Source of the DNA: Oehlia diaphana
Taxonomy: Eukaryota > Glomeromycota > Glomeromycetes > Glomerales > Glomeraceae
Direction of reading: 5' to 3'
Assembly: GCA_003833135.1 (NCBI GenBank)
Contig: QZLH01000135.1
Span: 1-12,784 of the forward strand
DNA: 12,784 nt
Shown: one piece after another, positions 1 through 7,897 of the stretch
Position numbering within the stretch: position 1 is the stretch's first letter
Layout: each line of letters starts with the position of its first letter
Made by a program: the position numbers and the translations under genes
The notes under the pieces: model-generated
Database searches by the model: none
Told to the model about the DNA's origin: nothing
What the model saw: the letters and a program-made list of their open reading frames with translations, nothing else

Positions 1-42
1 TCCCAGAAAAAAGTAAAGTATGACAATGTATCAGTAATTAAT

Positions 43-120
43 AATAACGCGTATATCAAATTGACACGCGCATCAAATTGGCACAGAACATTTCTCAATA
101 ACGCGTATATCTCTATAAAA
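43..120 (+). promoter_or_regulatory. TATA-type promoter with a duplicated upstream 15-mer
   Basis: A TATAAAA element lies at 114-120, 62 bases before the ATG at 182, which suits a fungal RNA polymerase II promoter with a short leader. The 15-mer AATAACGCGTATATC occurs twice, at 43-57 and 97-111, the second copy ending just before the TATA element. Between them ATCAAATTG followed by CAC also recurs (from 55 and from 72). The repeats are seen directly. Their role as upstream activating sites is inferred from position only. Confidence 0.5.
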
Positions 121-181
121 AGATAAGTTCACGCTTGTATTATTCCAAACTTAAACTTAATCTTTTTTTCTTATTTTTGAC

Positions 182-1049
182 ATGTCTTCCTCTAACAGCT
201 TTAATAATGGTTTATCTCCTATCGATTTGAATGTTCTCCCGTCTGAGGTATAAAGTATTAAAAATATTATATTGTTAATATTCTATCGCTCATTATTTAA
301 TATCATAGGTTAAGCCAATCTATAGGCCCACGCATAAATATAAATTACAGGATGCTATCAGCTTAAGAGATCAAAAGCAGCGCTGGCTTAGCTATTTAGT
401 AATTAATTATTTCAGCTTTACTAATAAAAAGTTAAAGTCTATTTTGTTATTTTACTCATCATTTTTATAATAGGACATGATGAGAGAGTGTCTTTATGAG
501 ATAAATGTGGATTTTGCTTTAAGTTATAGAATCCAAAAGACTTTGGTAACATTCCAAGTTGTTCATGCTGTAAATATTGTTTTTCATTATTATTATTTTT
601 TTTTAAAAAAAGTTTATTGATAGCCAACTAACTTTTCATTGTAGTTTAAGAAAAAAGCTCTCAATTTTCCCGTAACTGCAGAAGACTGGGCTGTTAAAGA
701 GATGTTAATCAGTACCATTCAAAGAAAATGTGAGTTATAATAATTTTGTAAATTATTTGTTTTATTTTTGTTATTAATCATTTGTTATTTTATTTTTAGG
801 ATACTATTTAAACAAAAAAAAAATCGATCTCTTCCAGTGCAAGAAGAAGTAGCAAAAGAAGTGCAAAAAGAAGCAGTACAAGAAGTACAAGAAAAAGCAG
901 CACAAGAAGTGCAAGAAGAAGTAGCACGACAAAATGAAACATGACAAACACAAGAAGAATCTCCAGTACTTCCTCTGCAACAAGAATCTCCTTTAAAAGT
1001 ACCATAAAATAGCCAAAAAAAAGGAAAACGTGGAAGAGGTAGAAAATGA
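182..1049 (+). pseudogene. Four-exon gene of unknown family, apparently decayed
   Basis: I do not recognise the family. The start at 182 follows a TATA element and opens with MSSSNSFNNGLSPIDLN. Proposed exons are 182-247, 309-398, 645-729 and 800-1049. Introns use gtataa..catag, gtaatt..tgtag (with CTAAC near the 3' end) and gtgagt..tttag. Exon 2 encodes a basic segment (KPIYRPTHKYKLQDAIS) and exon 3 contains FPVTAEDWAVKEML. Exon 4 has short V/A-Q-E-E/K repeats (about 837-931), then a basic GKRGRGRK tail resembling an AT-hook without its proline. Splicing at the canonical sites leaves the total one base short of an open frame, and a run of ten A lies near the start of exon 4. Exon 4 also has in-frame TGA at 942-944 and TAA at 1005-1007 before the final TGA. 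I read it as a recent pseudogene. A shorter product ending at 944 or sequencing error in the A run are alternatives. Confidence 0.55.
399..644 (+). other. Intron 2, unusually long, with an antisense open stretch
   Basis: This intron is 246 bases, while introns 1 and 3 of the same gene are 61 and 70. It has a CTAAC branch-like site and a TTTTCATTGTAG acceptor. On the minus strand 439-627 is open for 62 codons and includes GMLPKSFGFYNLKQNPHL. An acceptor-like TTTACAG precedes that stretch on the minus strand. It may be a gene fragment inserted into the intron, or chance. The plus strand is also open over part of it, so the strand is not decided. Confidence 0.3.
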
Positions 1050-1990
1050 AAAATATAGATATTAAATACCAGTTTATGTTAGTCAGATAATTATTTGCAA
1101 TTTAAATGTGTTTAAATAATAAAAAGTAAATTTTACTTTATCTAATAAAATAATGGTTATAATGCTGGTAGATTTGAATAAATCAGATAACCTGTTATTT
1201 GGTAAATTTATTAATTCTCTCTAAAAATAGTTAAACATGGATTANATCTATTATAATTAGTGTAGTTAAAAATAGTAAATATTGCATACGATCTTTTGTT
1301 TATTTATTGCCGTTTGACTTTTTTATCTTTAGTATTTATTTTTCTTTCTTTTATTAAACTTTTATTAAAAAATACTTTAATACTTTGCTTATGTTTTTAT
1401 TTTTTGTTAAAAAGTTACATTAATATTGTATTTATATTTATCGATAAAAGGTTTTTAAAGCTGTTAAACAGGTATGAAAATAGAATATATGTATATTTTC
1501 AGATTCTCTACCACACAATATCCTATTGTGAAGTCTAAAGAGTCAGTTACGTACCTTCTTTACAACAGGGTGTGGTTGAGGCTTCTAGACTATGGTGTTA
1601 CTTAAGGGAGTATGTAGAAGATATTTGCCAAATTTCATGTTATAATTGCATCAGTTGTAGTAACGTATTTTTTTTTATATTTCGCAGCGCAATATTACAA
1701 AAATTAAGCAAAAGTTAATTTAGAAGGTATGTATCAGTCTTTATAAATTATTGCTATTCCATAACTATCTTTTTATATTTTTTACTTTTGAATATATATA
1801 TTAGAATAAAATATCATATGTATTTTTCATATGATGTTCTTTTGGGTAAGTAGATCTCAAGTTATAAAGTTATTATAATAAGGTACAGAATAAGTCTTTT
1901 GTAACTGTATTTCTTTTCGTAATTATGTTTAATATTATTTATGCATTTATTCAAACCATATTATTTTAAAAATGAATTCTTGATGTTATT
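1050..1990. other. AT-rich intergenic DNA with one short open stretch
   Basis: No supported gene. An AT-rich open frame at 1296-1538 gives mostly Phe, Leu and Ile and looks like a composition artefact. Bases 1539-1720 stay open without an ATG and read VEASRLWCYLREYVEDICQ in part, so a worn coding relic is possible but weak. The same place has an inverted pair CTTCTA..TAGAAG (from about 1581). Base 1245 is an N, within GATTANATC. Confidence 0.4.
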
Positions 1991-2320
1991 AAAATGTACA
2001 CAAAAAATTAATTTATTATAATTAAAATAACCTTTTTTAACGCACTGAAAATAATTAAAATATAATTAAACCATATCTATAACATGTATATTAAATACTC
2101 ATTGCATAATCTTTTTATTATCAAAATGTACAATTTATTATAATTAAAATAACCTTTTTTAACGTATTAAAAATAATTAATATATTATTAAAATATAATT
2201 AAACCATATCTATAACATGGTATTATATTGCTGTAAATATTCATTGCATAGTCTTTTTATTATCAAAATGTACAATAAATATTAGTTTATTATAAATTAA
2301 ATAACCTTTAATGCAACTAA
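1991..2320. repeat. Degenerate tandem repeat, about 2.5 units of 120-150 bp
   Basis: AAAATGTACA recurs at 1991, 2123 and 2265. The block TTTATTATAATTAAAATAACC recurs at 2012 and 2134, with a shortened form at 2286. CCATATCTATAACATG and CATTGCATA plus CTTTTTATTATCAAAATGTAC follow in the first two units. Unit length drifts between 122 and 152 bases because of insertions and deletions. No open frame crosses it, so it looks like non-coding satellite-like or transposon-derived DNA. Confidence 0.7.
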
Positions 2321-2377
2321 AAATATACATTGTTTCGATTTGAATCATAATTAATATATTATTAAAATGTATATAAA

Positions 2378-2700
2378 GTATACTGAAAATGCATTTTAAT
2401 ACATTCAAATATACTTTTTAATATATAATATATCCGTTTATTATACTTAAACTAAAGTAGAAATTAATAATAAAATAAATATATAATATTTACACTTAAA
2501 ATATACTTAAACGGGCAAAATTTAAGGATGTTTTGTAAGTTATTTCCATATCAAAAACCATATATTTAACATATTTTCAGTATTAATTATGTATATAATT
2601 AACTTATAAAAAATATACCCAAATTATACTTAAATAATACATTTATTAAACTTTATATATTATTAAAATTCAGTATATTTTCAGTATATTTTCAGTATAC
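2378..2700. repeat. Segment bounded by a 13-bp inverted repeat
   Basis: GTATACTGAAAAT at 2378-2390 is the exact reverse complement of ATTTTCAGTATAC at 2688-2700. The right end also holds three tandem copies of the 11-mer TTCAGTATATT (2669-2679, 2680-2690, and a variant at 2691-2700). The 323-base interior is non-coding and AT-rich. This could be a small MITE-like element. No clear target-site duplication is visible, and chance is not negligible in DNA of this composition. Confidence 0.35.
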
Positions 2701-3564
2701 AATTTTTCTTACTGGGTTGGATATATATTTTAGTATTTGTAAAAAAGATTTATAGGTAAAAAAGCATGAAATTATTAATTTTATATATATTTTAAGATTC
2801 TAATATATATAGTAATATTTAATAAAATTACCATGATTATATAGTAATTACTAATAAAAACAATAGATATAAATTAAAGAAAAATAACAATACAAAAAAA
2901 CCTTTTATTTAAAAAGTTAAATTTAAATAAATAGACAAAAAAAAAGAAATCTCTAAAATCTTTAAGTAAAAACTTTATTAAGAAATAATAGAATTAAGAA
3001 AAATTTTAAAGAAAATAGCAAATAGATAATAGATAATTAGAAAATTGCTAGTTTGATTATATGAGTAATTTAATTTTTTTTTGTTTTATTATTATTTGTT
3101 TTAATAAATATGAATTTAGTTTTTTCAGAAATTTTCTTTACTTATTAGTTAGTTTTTTTTTTTATAAAGTCTTTTGTTACTAAAAGGTTATTAATAAAGT
3201 TTACTTTTAAAATTATCATTTAAGTTAAAGAATGCTAAACTGTTTAAGTTCATCTAAATAGAAGTTTTATTTTATAATAGTTTAGTAATACTTTGTATTT
3301 TTATTTTATTCATTTAATAAAGCATGATACAACTTTTTAACAAAAAAAAAAAAATAAAAAAAATATATTTTATATTTTTTTGTAAATTCAATTAATTGTA
3401 AAAATTATATCTTATATAATTCAATATACTATATATTAATATTTTAAAATATATATATTAAAATTTAAAAGTTAATATTAAAGCTAAAATAAAATTAAAG
3501 TAAGATTATAAGTGAATTTTATAAATTTAAATGACTGTATATTTAAATTAAAATTGTAATATAT
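2701..3564. other. AT-rich DNA without a recognisable gene
   Basis: This stretch is dominated by A/T runs such as the A-rich tract near 3340-3360 and TATATA tracts near 2790 and 3430-3460. Stops are frequent in all frames on both strands. I see no gene, RNA fold or repeat unit worth naming. Confidence 0.6.
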
Positions 3565-3725
3565 TAATTTGAGTTATTTAGAAGAATCAAATTGGTTTGA
3601 TTTGAATTAATATTATAAATTTTTTGAATTGACTTAATTAATTCAAAATTAACTCAAATTGAATTAAAAAATGTGAAATTAATTTAAATCAGAAAAATAT
3701 TAATTTGAATTAATTAAAATTAAAA
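3565..3725. repeat. Low-complexity tract of TTGAATTAATT-like words
   Basis: Variants of TTGAATTAATT and its complement AATTAATTCAA are repeated in both orientations, for example near 3605, 3625, 3640 and 3700. A small perfect hairpin, AATCAAA-TTGG-TTTGATT, sits at 3585-3602. It is non-coding and could be a cryptic simple repeat or scaffold-attachment-like AT-rich DNA. Only the repetition is observed. Confidence 0.55.
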
Positions 3726-3870
3726 GATTAGATTTGATACTTATCAATAATTGTGTAAACAAATAAATTTATATATTTTCAAATAAATTTTTACATAAAT
3801 AAACAGTTTTTTTTAGATGATAATTGTTTGTGAATAGAATAATTGCAGAATAAAAGTGCAAAATCCAAAC

Positions 3871-4106
3871 TTATATTGCATAATCCTTATTATTTGATAA
3901 CAATTCAATTTCAGGCAAATACTGGTAAGATAATCAATAGTATTCAATACATTTCATAATAAAATAATACCTGATTCCCTTCATTATATCCATTTATCAT
4001 CCAATTCTGAATTATGTTCATCCTTAGAATTTTTAAACTGAGACATTTTATTACTCCAGATCTTCTTAATTAAGTCTTTAGCTGAGAAATTGCAGTAATT
4101 TGATTT
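3871..4106 (-). pseudogene. Minus-strand terminal-exon relic, unknown family
   Basis: On the minus strand a TTTCTAG acceptor-like site (4110-4107) leads into a coding-like stretch with FSAKDLIKKIWSNKMSQF and a charged segment SKDEHNSELDDKW. The frame then shifts, and a second stretch reads MKGIRYYFIMKCIEYY. An in-frame TGA, possibly a former Trp codon, is followed by LSYQYLPEIELLSNNKDYAI and a TAA at 3873-3871. Residue use is far less AT-driven than the surroundings, which argues for true coding ancestry. I do not recognise the family. It may be the last exon of the broken minus-strand pieces further right, but linkage is unproven. Confidence 0.4.
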
Positions 4107-4202
4107 CTAGAAATATTTTTACATAATCTAAAAAAGGAAAATAAATTACGTTAAATAAGAAAAGTAATTCCTTTTAAGTAATTATATTTCCTTTCTTGTA
4201 TT

Positions 4203-4465
4203 TTAACAGGAAGTAGTCCACCTGAATTGCGAAATTGCCCTGTATTAGAATGCATTAGCTCAGTGATCAAAAAATTAGCACATAGAAACTTATTGTCACT
4301 GGGAGAAGTTTGCTAAAACAAACAGTGTTAAAAAGTTTTGTGATACATTGAAATAGATAGGCTTTAGTTTGGATACCCGTTTAATATTAATGGCCTTGAT
4401 CAAACATATCCTGAATCATGTTTTGCAGGAATGCAATTATTGCAAATTGATTAAAAATTGATTTT
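4203..4465. pseudogene. Coding-like relic of uncertain strand
   Basis: Both strands keep long open stretches with balanced residue use. The plus strand follows a TTTTAACAG acceptor-like site and reads PPELRNCPVLECISS, then in another frame GFSLDTRLILMALIKHI before a stop. The minus strand reads NKFLCANFLITELMHSN and GQFRNSGGLLPVKIQER. The neighbouring relics are all on the minus strand, which slightly favours that strand. The family is not recognised and no intact start or end is visible. Confidence 0.3.
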
Positions 4466-4600
4466 TTTATTATTCAAATATATTAGATAACACATATAAT
4501 TATATTACTATCTTAAACACGCTTGTTAGTTGTTAGGCTGTTGGTATAATTATATGTAAAAATCGAATAAAATTAAAATAAGCAATTAATAGAAATCTTA

Positions 4601-5345
4601 CCATTTCGTAATATATACAATTCCATTCACTACAAATCTCAACTGATCTTTCCCTTTAATTAAGCGTTTCGGTGCTTCTTCAGTTGAATTACCAAGTGGC
4701 GACTTTCAGAAAGATAACCATAACAATCTAAAAAGACTATTCCATACTTAGTCTCCCCAATAATAATTATATGATCAAAGCCAAATTCATCAACACGTCT
4801 TATATAATAAATTAGTTCTTTCGGATCACCATCAAGAACAATTAAGATTTATCTTCAAATGTATCAACTAAGAAAAACGGATCGTTGCAACGCGATGTTC
4901 TTCCTTCACATGATTGCATTTGGAACATGGTTACTTGACTTCCAATACTTGATGACTCTTCCTCGGTATAACGAGAGTGCGCGTGTATAAGACGACACGT
5001 TTTCCAAGGGATAATCGTTTTCCATACATCCCCCAGAGAAAGGATGTCTGCATTTGTCCAATTGTTCCACTTGTTAAGACATTCTTCATATTCTTTGCCC
5101 AACGTAACGTGCATGTTCTCTGTCCTTGTCTTTACTGCCTTCACGTTCACTGGTACTTGACAACGAATCGACGAACCCATAATGAATTTCACATCTTTTC
5201 CTCCTTACTGAAAGTTCCACGAATTCTGCAATCAACTCTTTCTTTTAAATTGCTTAACTGCGAGTCAAATGTAGAATGACTTTATATTACGTCTGTATAG
5301 ATGCAGTGAATTTTCGTGGTCTGGGTATCAGGTGATGAATGTGAA
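4601..5345 (-). pseudogene. Frameshifted minus-strand gene relic, unknown family
   Basis: Successive minus-strand frames carry coding-like sequence. The order is: 5345-5176, with SQLSNLKERVDCRIRGTF and an in-frame TAA at 5284-5282; 5192-4842, the longest piece, with GKEYEECLNKWNNW and SQVTMFQMQSCEGRT, ending at a TAA; about 4835-4695, with GDPKELIYYIRRVDEFGF and then HIIIIGETKYGIVFLDCYG; and about 4692-4603, with NSTEEAPKRLIKGKDQ. Each change of frame implies a small insertion or deletion. The right-hand end on the minus strand meets a donor-like GTAAGA at 4601. The longest piece has no credible ATG at its beginning, so it is a fragment and not a small gene. The family is not recognised. Base composition is clearly less AT-rich than flanking DNA, as in the adjacent CRN relics. 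Confidence 0.5.
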
Positions 5346-5420
5346 GAACGTGCAAAAAAATTCAAAAATCAACTTTTGCAATATTTATCTAATTTAAACA
5401 TAAGTATTATAAGTTATTGA

Positions 5421-5555
5421 TTATAGGAGATCGAAACTTTTGAATGTTTGATCAACGAACTCCTTAATTTTTCGTATTCTTTCTGGAATAGCAATTTTTG
5501 GGTTTCCATCATACCATACCTCAATATTAACGCTTAGCCCTTTCACAGAAATAAT
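5421..5555 (-). pseudogene. C-terminal coding fragment, unknown family
   Basis: The minus strand reads NIEVWYDGNPKIAIPERI, then KEFVDQTFKSFDLL and a TAA at 5423-5421. It looks like the last 40 or so codons of a protein whose upstream part is missing, since further right the DNA becomes the 5' flank of a plus-strand CRN relic. It could be the end of an additional gene truncated when the CRN copies were rearranged. The family is not recognised. Confidence 0.4.
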
Positions 5556-5620
5556 TTTTTATTTCACTCCGGAACGTAACACTATTTATTTTTATCCGAG
5601 CTAAATATCCCTATAAAAGC

Positions 5621-6606
5621 GCTATCACTCTCAGTTGTTTGGTCGTAGGTGAAAATCATTATGAAAATGCTTTCGCAGTTGAAATAGATACAACGAAGCT
5701 AGTTTTTCCAAGGACACTATCAAGGAGAAAAAAGTACCCGAGTTCGATAATTTCGCTACAGACAAACTCAAATTATAGAAGGTCAACATTTCCCTCAAAG
5801 AAGAAAACGAGAAATTAGATTATGTTTCATTCATAATCACAAATTCTGCTTCCACTTTCGAAAATTAGCAAACACTTTCCCTCCCAGCCAGCCGACGAAC
5901 ACATACATATCATCGTACAGCGTCCTGTTGAAACGAAAGATGTTCACTGCACCATAAATGGGCGTAAGAGTGTGAATTTTCAATGGACAGTGACCCGAGA
6001 AATGGTGTCATTGGAAGGTTTTAAGAAGAAACTCTGAATATTTAACCTTTCCGGATGTGACAGAAAACGAGCATATCGTAATAGGTCATGTAGTAGGTGG
6101 TGCTGGCTTGAAGAGAAAATTTTCACAGATAAAATGCGTAGGAAATTAGACCAGGCAAGTTCAAGTTCCCAGATTGCAACGATAGAAAATGATACGGTGG
6201 AGATCGCGACAGAGCGTAAAGTTATTCAATTTTTTGTTGACGAGGATTTATTGAGCATTATCTGGACTGCTAACCCCAAGTTGGATCTGGAGATAGTTGT
6301 GGATACGTGTAAGTACTAGAAATATATTTAGGATATTTCACATATCGATTCCATCAATTGTCTGATCCGTTAATTTATGCTCGCAGTCACTGAGGCGAAA
6401 AAAGAGGAATTGGACAGAATGCGATCCAGCTGCAGACTTCCATTCAGTGCAATACTAAAAAACGAACTTATGATTACGGCAGGTTTGCACGAAGACGTAA
6501 TGTACGGGATTGTACCAACTGCTGTGGATTGGGTAATAATCAAGTTAGATTCTAGCTCTGATAATAATAGTAAAATGGATGTATTGTTAAGTTCCCCGGT
6601 TAATAC
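5621..6606 (+). pseudogene. Crinkler (CRN) effector-type relic, plus-strand copy
   Basis: The order of visible parts matches a CRN gene: an N-terminal ubiquitin-like header (ITLSCLVVGENHYENAF), a KLKL..KVNI motif where a TAG at 5776-5778 stands at the Trp usual in CRN headers, then FPSQPADEHIHIIVQRP near 5880-5930. After more frame changes come TFPDVTENEHIVIGHVV (about 6045-6095) and an open stretch at 6134-6319. A GTAAGT donor at 6309 and a GCAG acceptor at 6385-6386 could bound a 78-base intron. Beyond it lie LAVTEAKKEELD, QNAIQLQ in another frame, and MYGIVPTAVDWVIIKL. These resemble the second half of a PD-(D/E)xK-type nuclease domain. The part with the first catalytic residues is missing. 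There is no start ATG. CRN proteins are known as secreted or host-directed effectors in oomycetes and early fungi. This copy cannot encode one. Confidence 0.75.
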
Positions 6607-7407
6607 TTTAGCCTCGGTAATAACGATAATCGTATCTCCAATCATGATAACCCAATCCACTGGCCCTTTACATGACTTTCAGATAACTCGTATTCTGGAC
6701 ATACCTTAATAAATTCGCGTCTTGTTGCTTCGTTTGCACTAGTGACGTGAATGCAGGTCTTATGCTTCATAGCTAAATCTTCCAAAACGTACTCCAATAC
6801 CTTTTTTTAATCGGATGTGTAAGCGGACTCCCCATCGAATCCGGGAAGATCAATATAATTTTCAGTTGAATACATAACAATACCTTAATCTTAGGAAACA
6901 TCCACGACGAGAATGGTTGTTGTGATGTATAAACGCCAAGGTTGATTCCGTTAGAATCTGTTGAAACTCGCGAAAAAAAATCATACTACTTACATGTATC
7001 CACTATAATCGGGAGGTCCATCTTGAATCCTTTACGCTAGCCAAAATCCTCATCATCGACCAAACAAACATGCACCTTTCCGCTCTCATGAATTACGATA
7101 TGCTCGTCTTCAATTCCGTCTGGGAAGTTCGAAGCCTCGTCTTCAATCTGACAATCAATAGGACGCTATACGATGATATGTATGTGTTCTTCAACTGGTT
7201 GAGAGGGAAAGTGTTTGCTAATTTCGAAAGTGGAAGCAGTCCTTGATATTAACGTTAATTTTTGTATTGACAGCGAAATGTAGACCTTCCATTAGCTTGA
7301 GGTCTTTTGCCTTGACACTACCGTCAATTTCCTCCTTAATAACCTTCCTGAGTTCAATAACCATTAACTTTTACGTTTGAAAGCATTTTCATAAGAGTAG
7401 TTGACAT
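6607..7407 (-). pseudogene. Crinkler (CRN) effector-type relic, minus-strand copy
   Basis: This copy faces the plus-strand relic tail to tail. The ATG at 7407-7405 opens MSTTL, then about 26 bases found in the other copy are absent. The LWKV-type header motif survives near 7302-7279 but one base out of frame. HFPSQPVEEHIHIIV follows (about 7215-7170) and ends in a TAG where the sister copy has CAG. Another TAG follows DDEDFG. A GTAAGT donor at 6993-6988 sits in the same context as in the sister copy, with a possible acceptor at 6959-6958. Next come YIDLPGFDGESAYTSD, a TAA, and THVTSANEATRRE-like sequence (actual residues TCIHVTSANEATRREF). After a frame change, GPVDWVIMIGDTIIVITEAK ends at 6607. 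The PVD and EAK residues fit the first half of a PD-(D/E)xK active site. The second half is absent. It is a clear pseudogene. Confidence 0.75.
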
Positions 7408-7419
7408 GGAGCTTTTATA

Positions 7420-7870
7420 GCTCGAATAAAAAAATGTGTTACGTTCGGAGTGATACCTGTAAAAAAAGCGTTAAATATATATATGATTTTACGTCGCACA
7501 GAAAGGTCGCACCATTGCGTAACTGCACGTGATTTATAGGAATAGTGATACTTTATCATTTATGAATAAAGAGTTGCCGAAGCAACAACTGATACAAAAA
7601 TAAAATCTTATGGATAAGTTAATACAAGATGCGAATAAAAAATTTCTAACTATCTGTAGGAGGATACACGATAACATTGATCCTCCTTTCACCTTCATAG
7701 ATGGGATGAGGTTGCATGTTAAAATAATTAAAAGTTTTACGGATTCATCAATCCTGTATCATCCAATATAGCCACAATTATCATTTCTTAAGGCGAGGAT
7801 TATGATACTATCATTCATAGAGTCATTGACTTTATATAAAATCAATATTGGTTGAATCAATCGCATTAGG
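7420..7870. other. Intergenic DNA with a hairpin and a 53-codon open frame
   Basis: Bases up to about 7490 are an inverted copy of the 5' flank of the plus-strand CRN relic (shared CACTCCG..AACGTAACAC and the following T-rich stretch to CGAGCTA). Further right, 7610-7771 is open on the plus strand for 53 codons from an ATG (MDKLIQDANKKFLTICRR at its start), with a stop directly upstream. The minus strand is open there too, so it is not a confident gene. AGGAGGAT at 7658-7665 pairs perfectly with ATCCTCCT at 7680-7687, giving an 8-bp stem with a 14-base loop. Confidence 0.35.
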
Positions 7871-7897
7871 TCACACTATATATAGTATATAGTGTGA
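7871..7897. repeat. Perfect 27-bp palindrome
   Basis: TCACACTATATA at 7871-7882 and TATATAGTGTGA at 7886-7897 are exact reverse complements around a 3-base centre, TAG. The pair stands alone in non-coding DNA. It could be a relic of two terminal inverted repeats joined after transposon loss, a binding site for a dimeric protein, or a cruciform-prone site. The symmetry is seen. Function is inference. Confidence 0.6.

Noticed and set aside
808..1005. 65-codon minus-strand frame rich in Leu and Val
   Set aside because: It is the complement of the Val-Gln-Glu/Lys repeats of plus-strand exon 4.
1296..1538. 80-codon plus-strand frame with a membrane-like Phe/Leu/Ile sequence
   Set aside because: The residue content follows from T-rich DNA, with no promoter, domain or splice context.
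1566..1620. tRNA-like A-box (TGGTTGAGGCTTCTAGAC)
   Set aside because: No cloverleaf, acceptor stem or T-arm can be built around it, and no T-run terminator is suitably placed.
4977..5279. 100-codon plus-strand frame
   Set aside because: The minus strand has the more protein-like residue use and continues in neighbouring frames, so this is its shadow.
6370..6660. 96-codon minus-strand frame read as one protein
   Set aside because: Only 6607-6660 is true minus-strand coding relic. The rest is the complement of the plus-strand CRN copy.
6524..6660. Perfect inverted GTGGATTGGG / CCCAATCCAC as the hairpin centre of the inverted duplication
   Set aside because: The two sites encode VDWV at different places in the domain, so they are not equivalent positions of the duplication.
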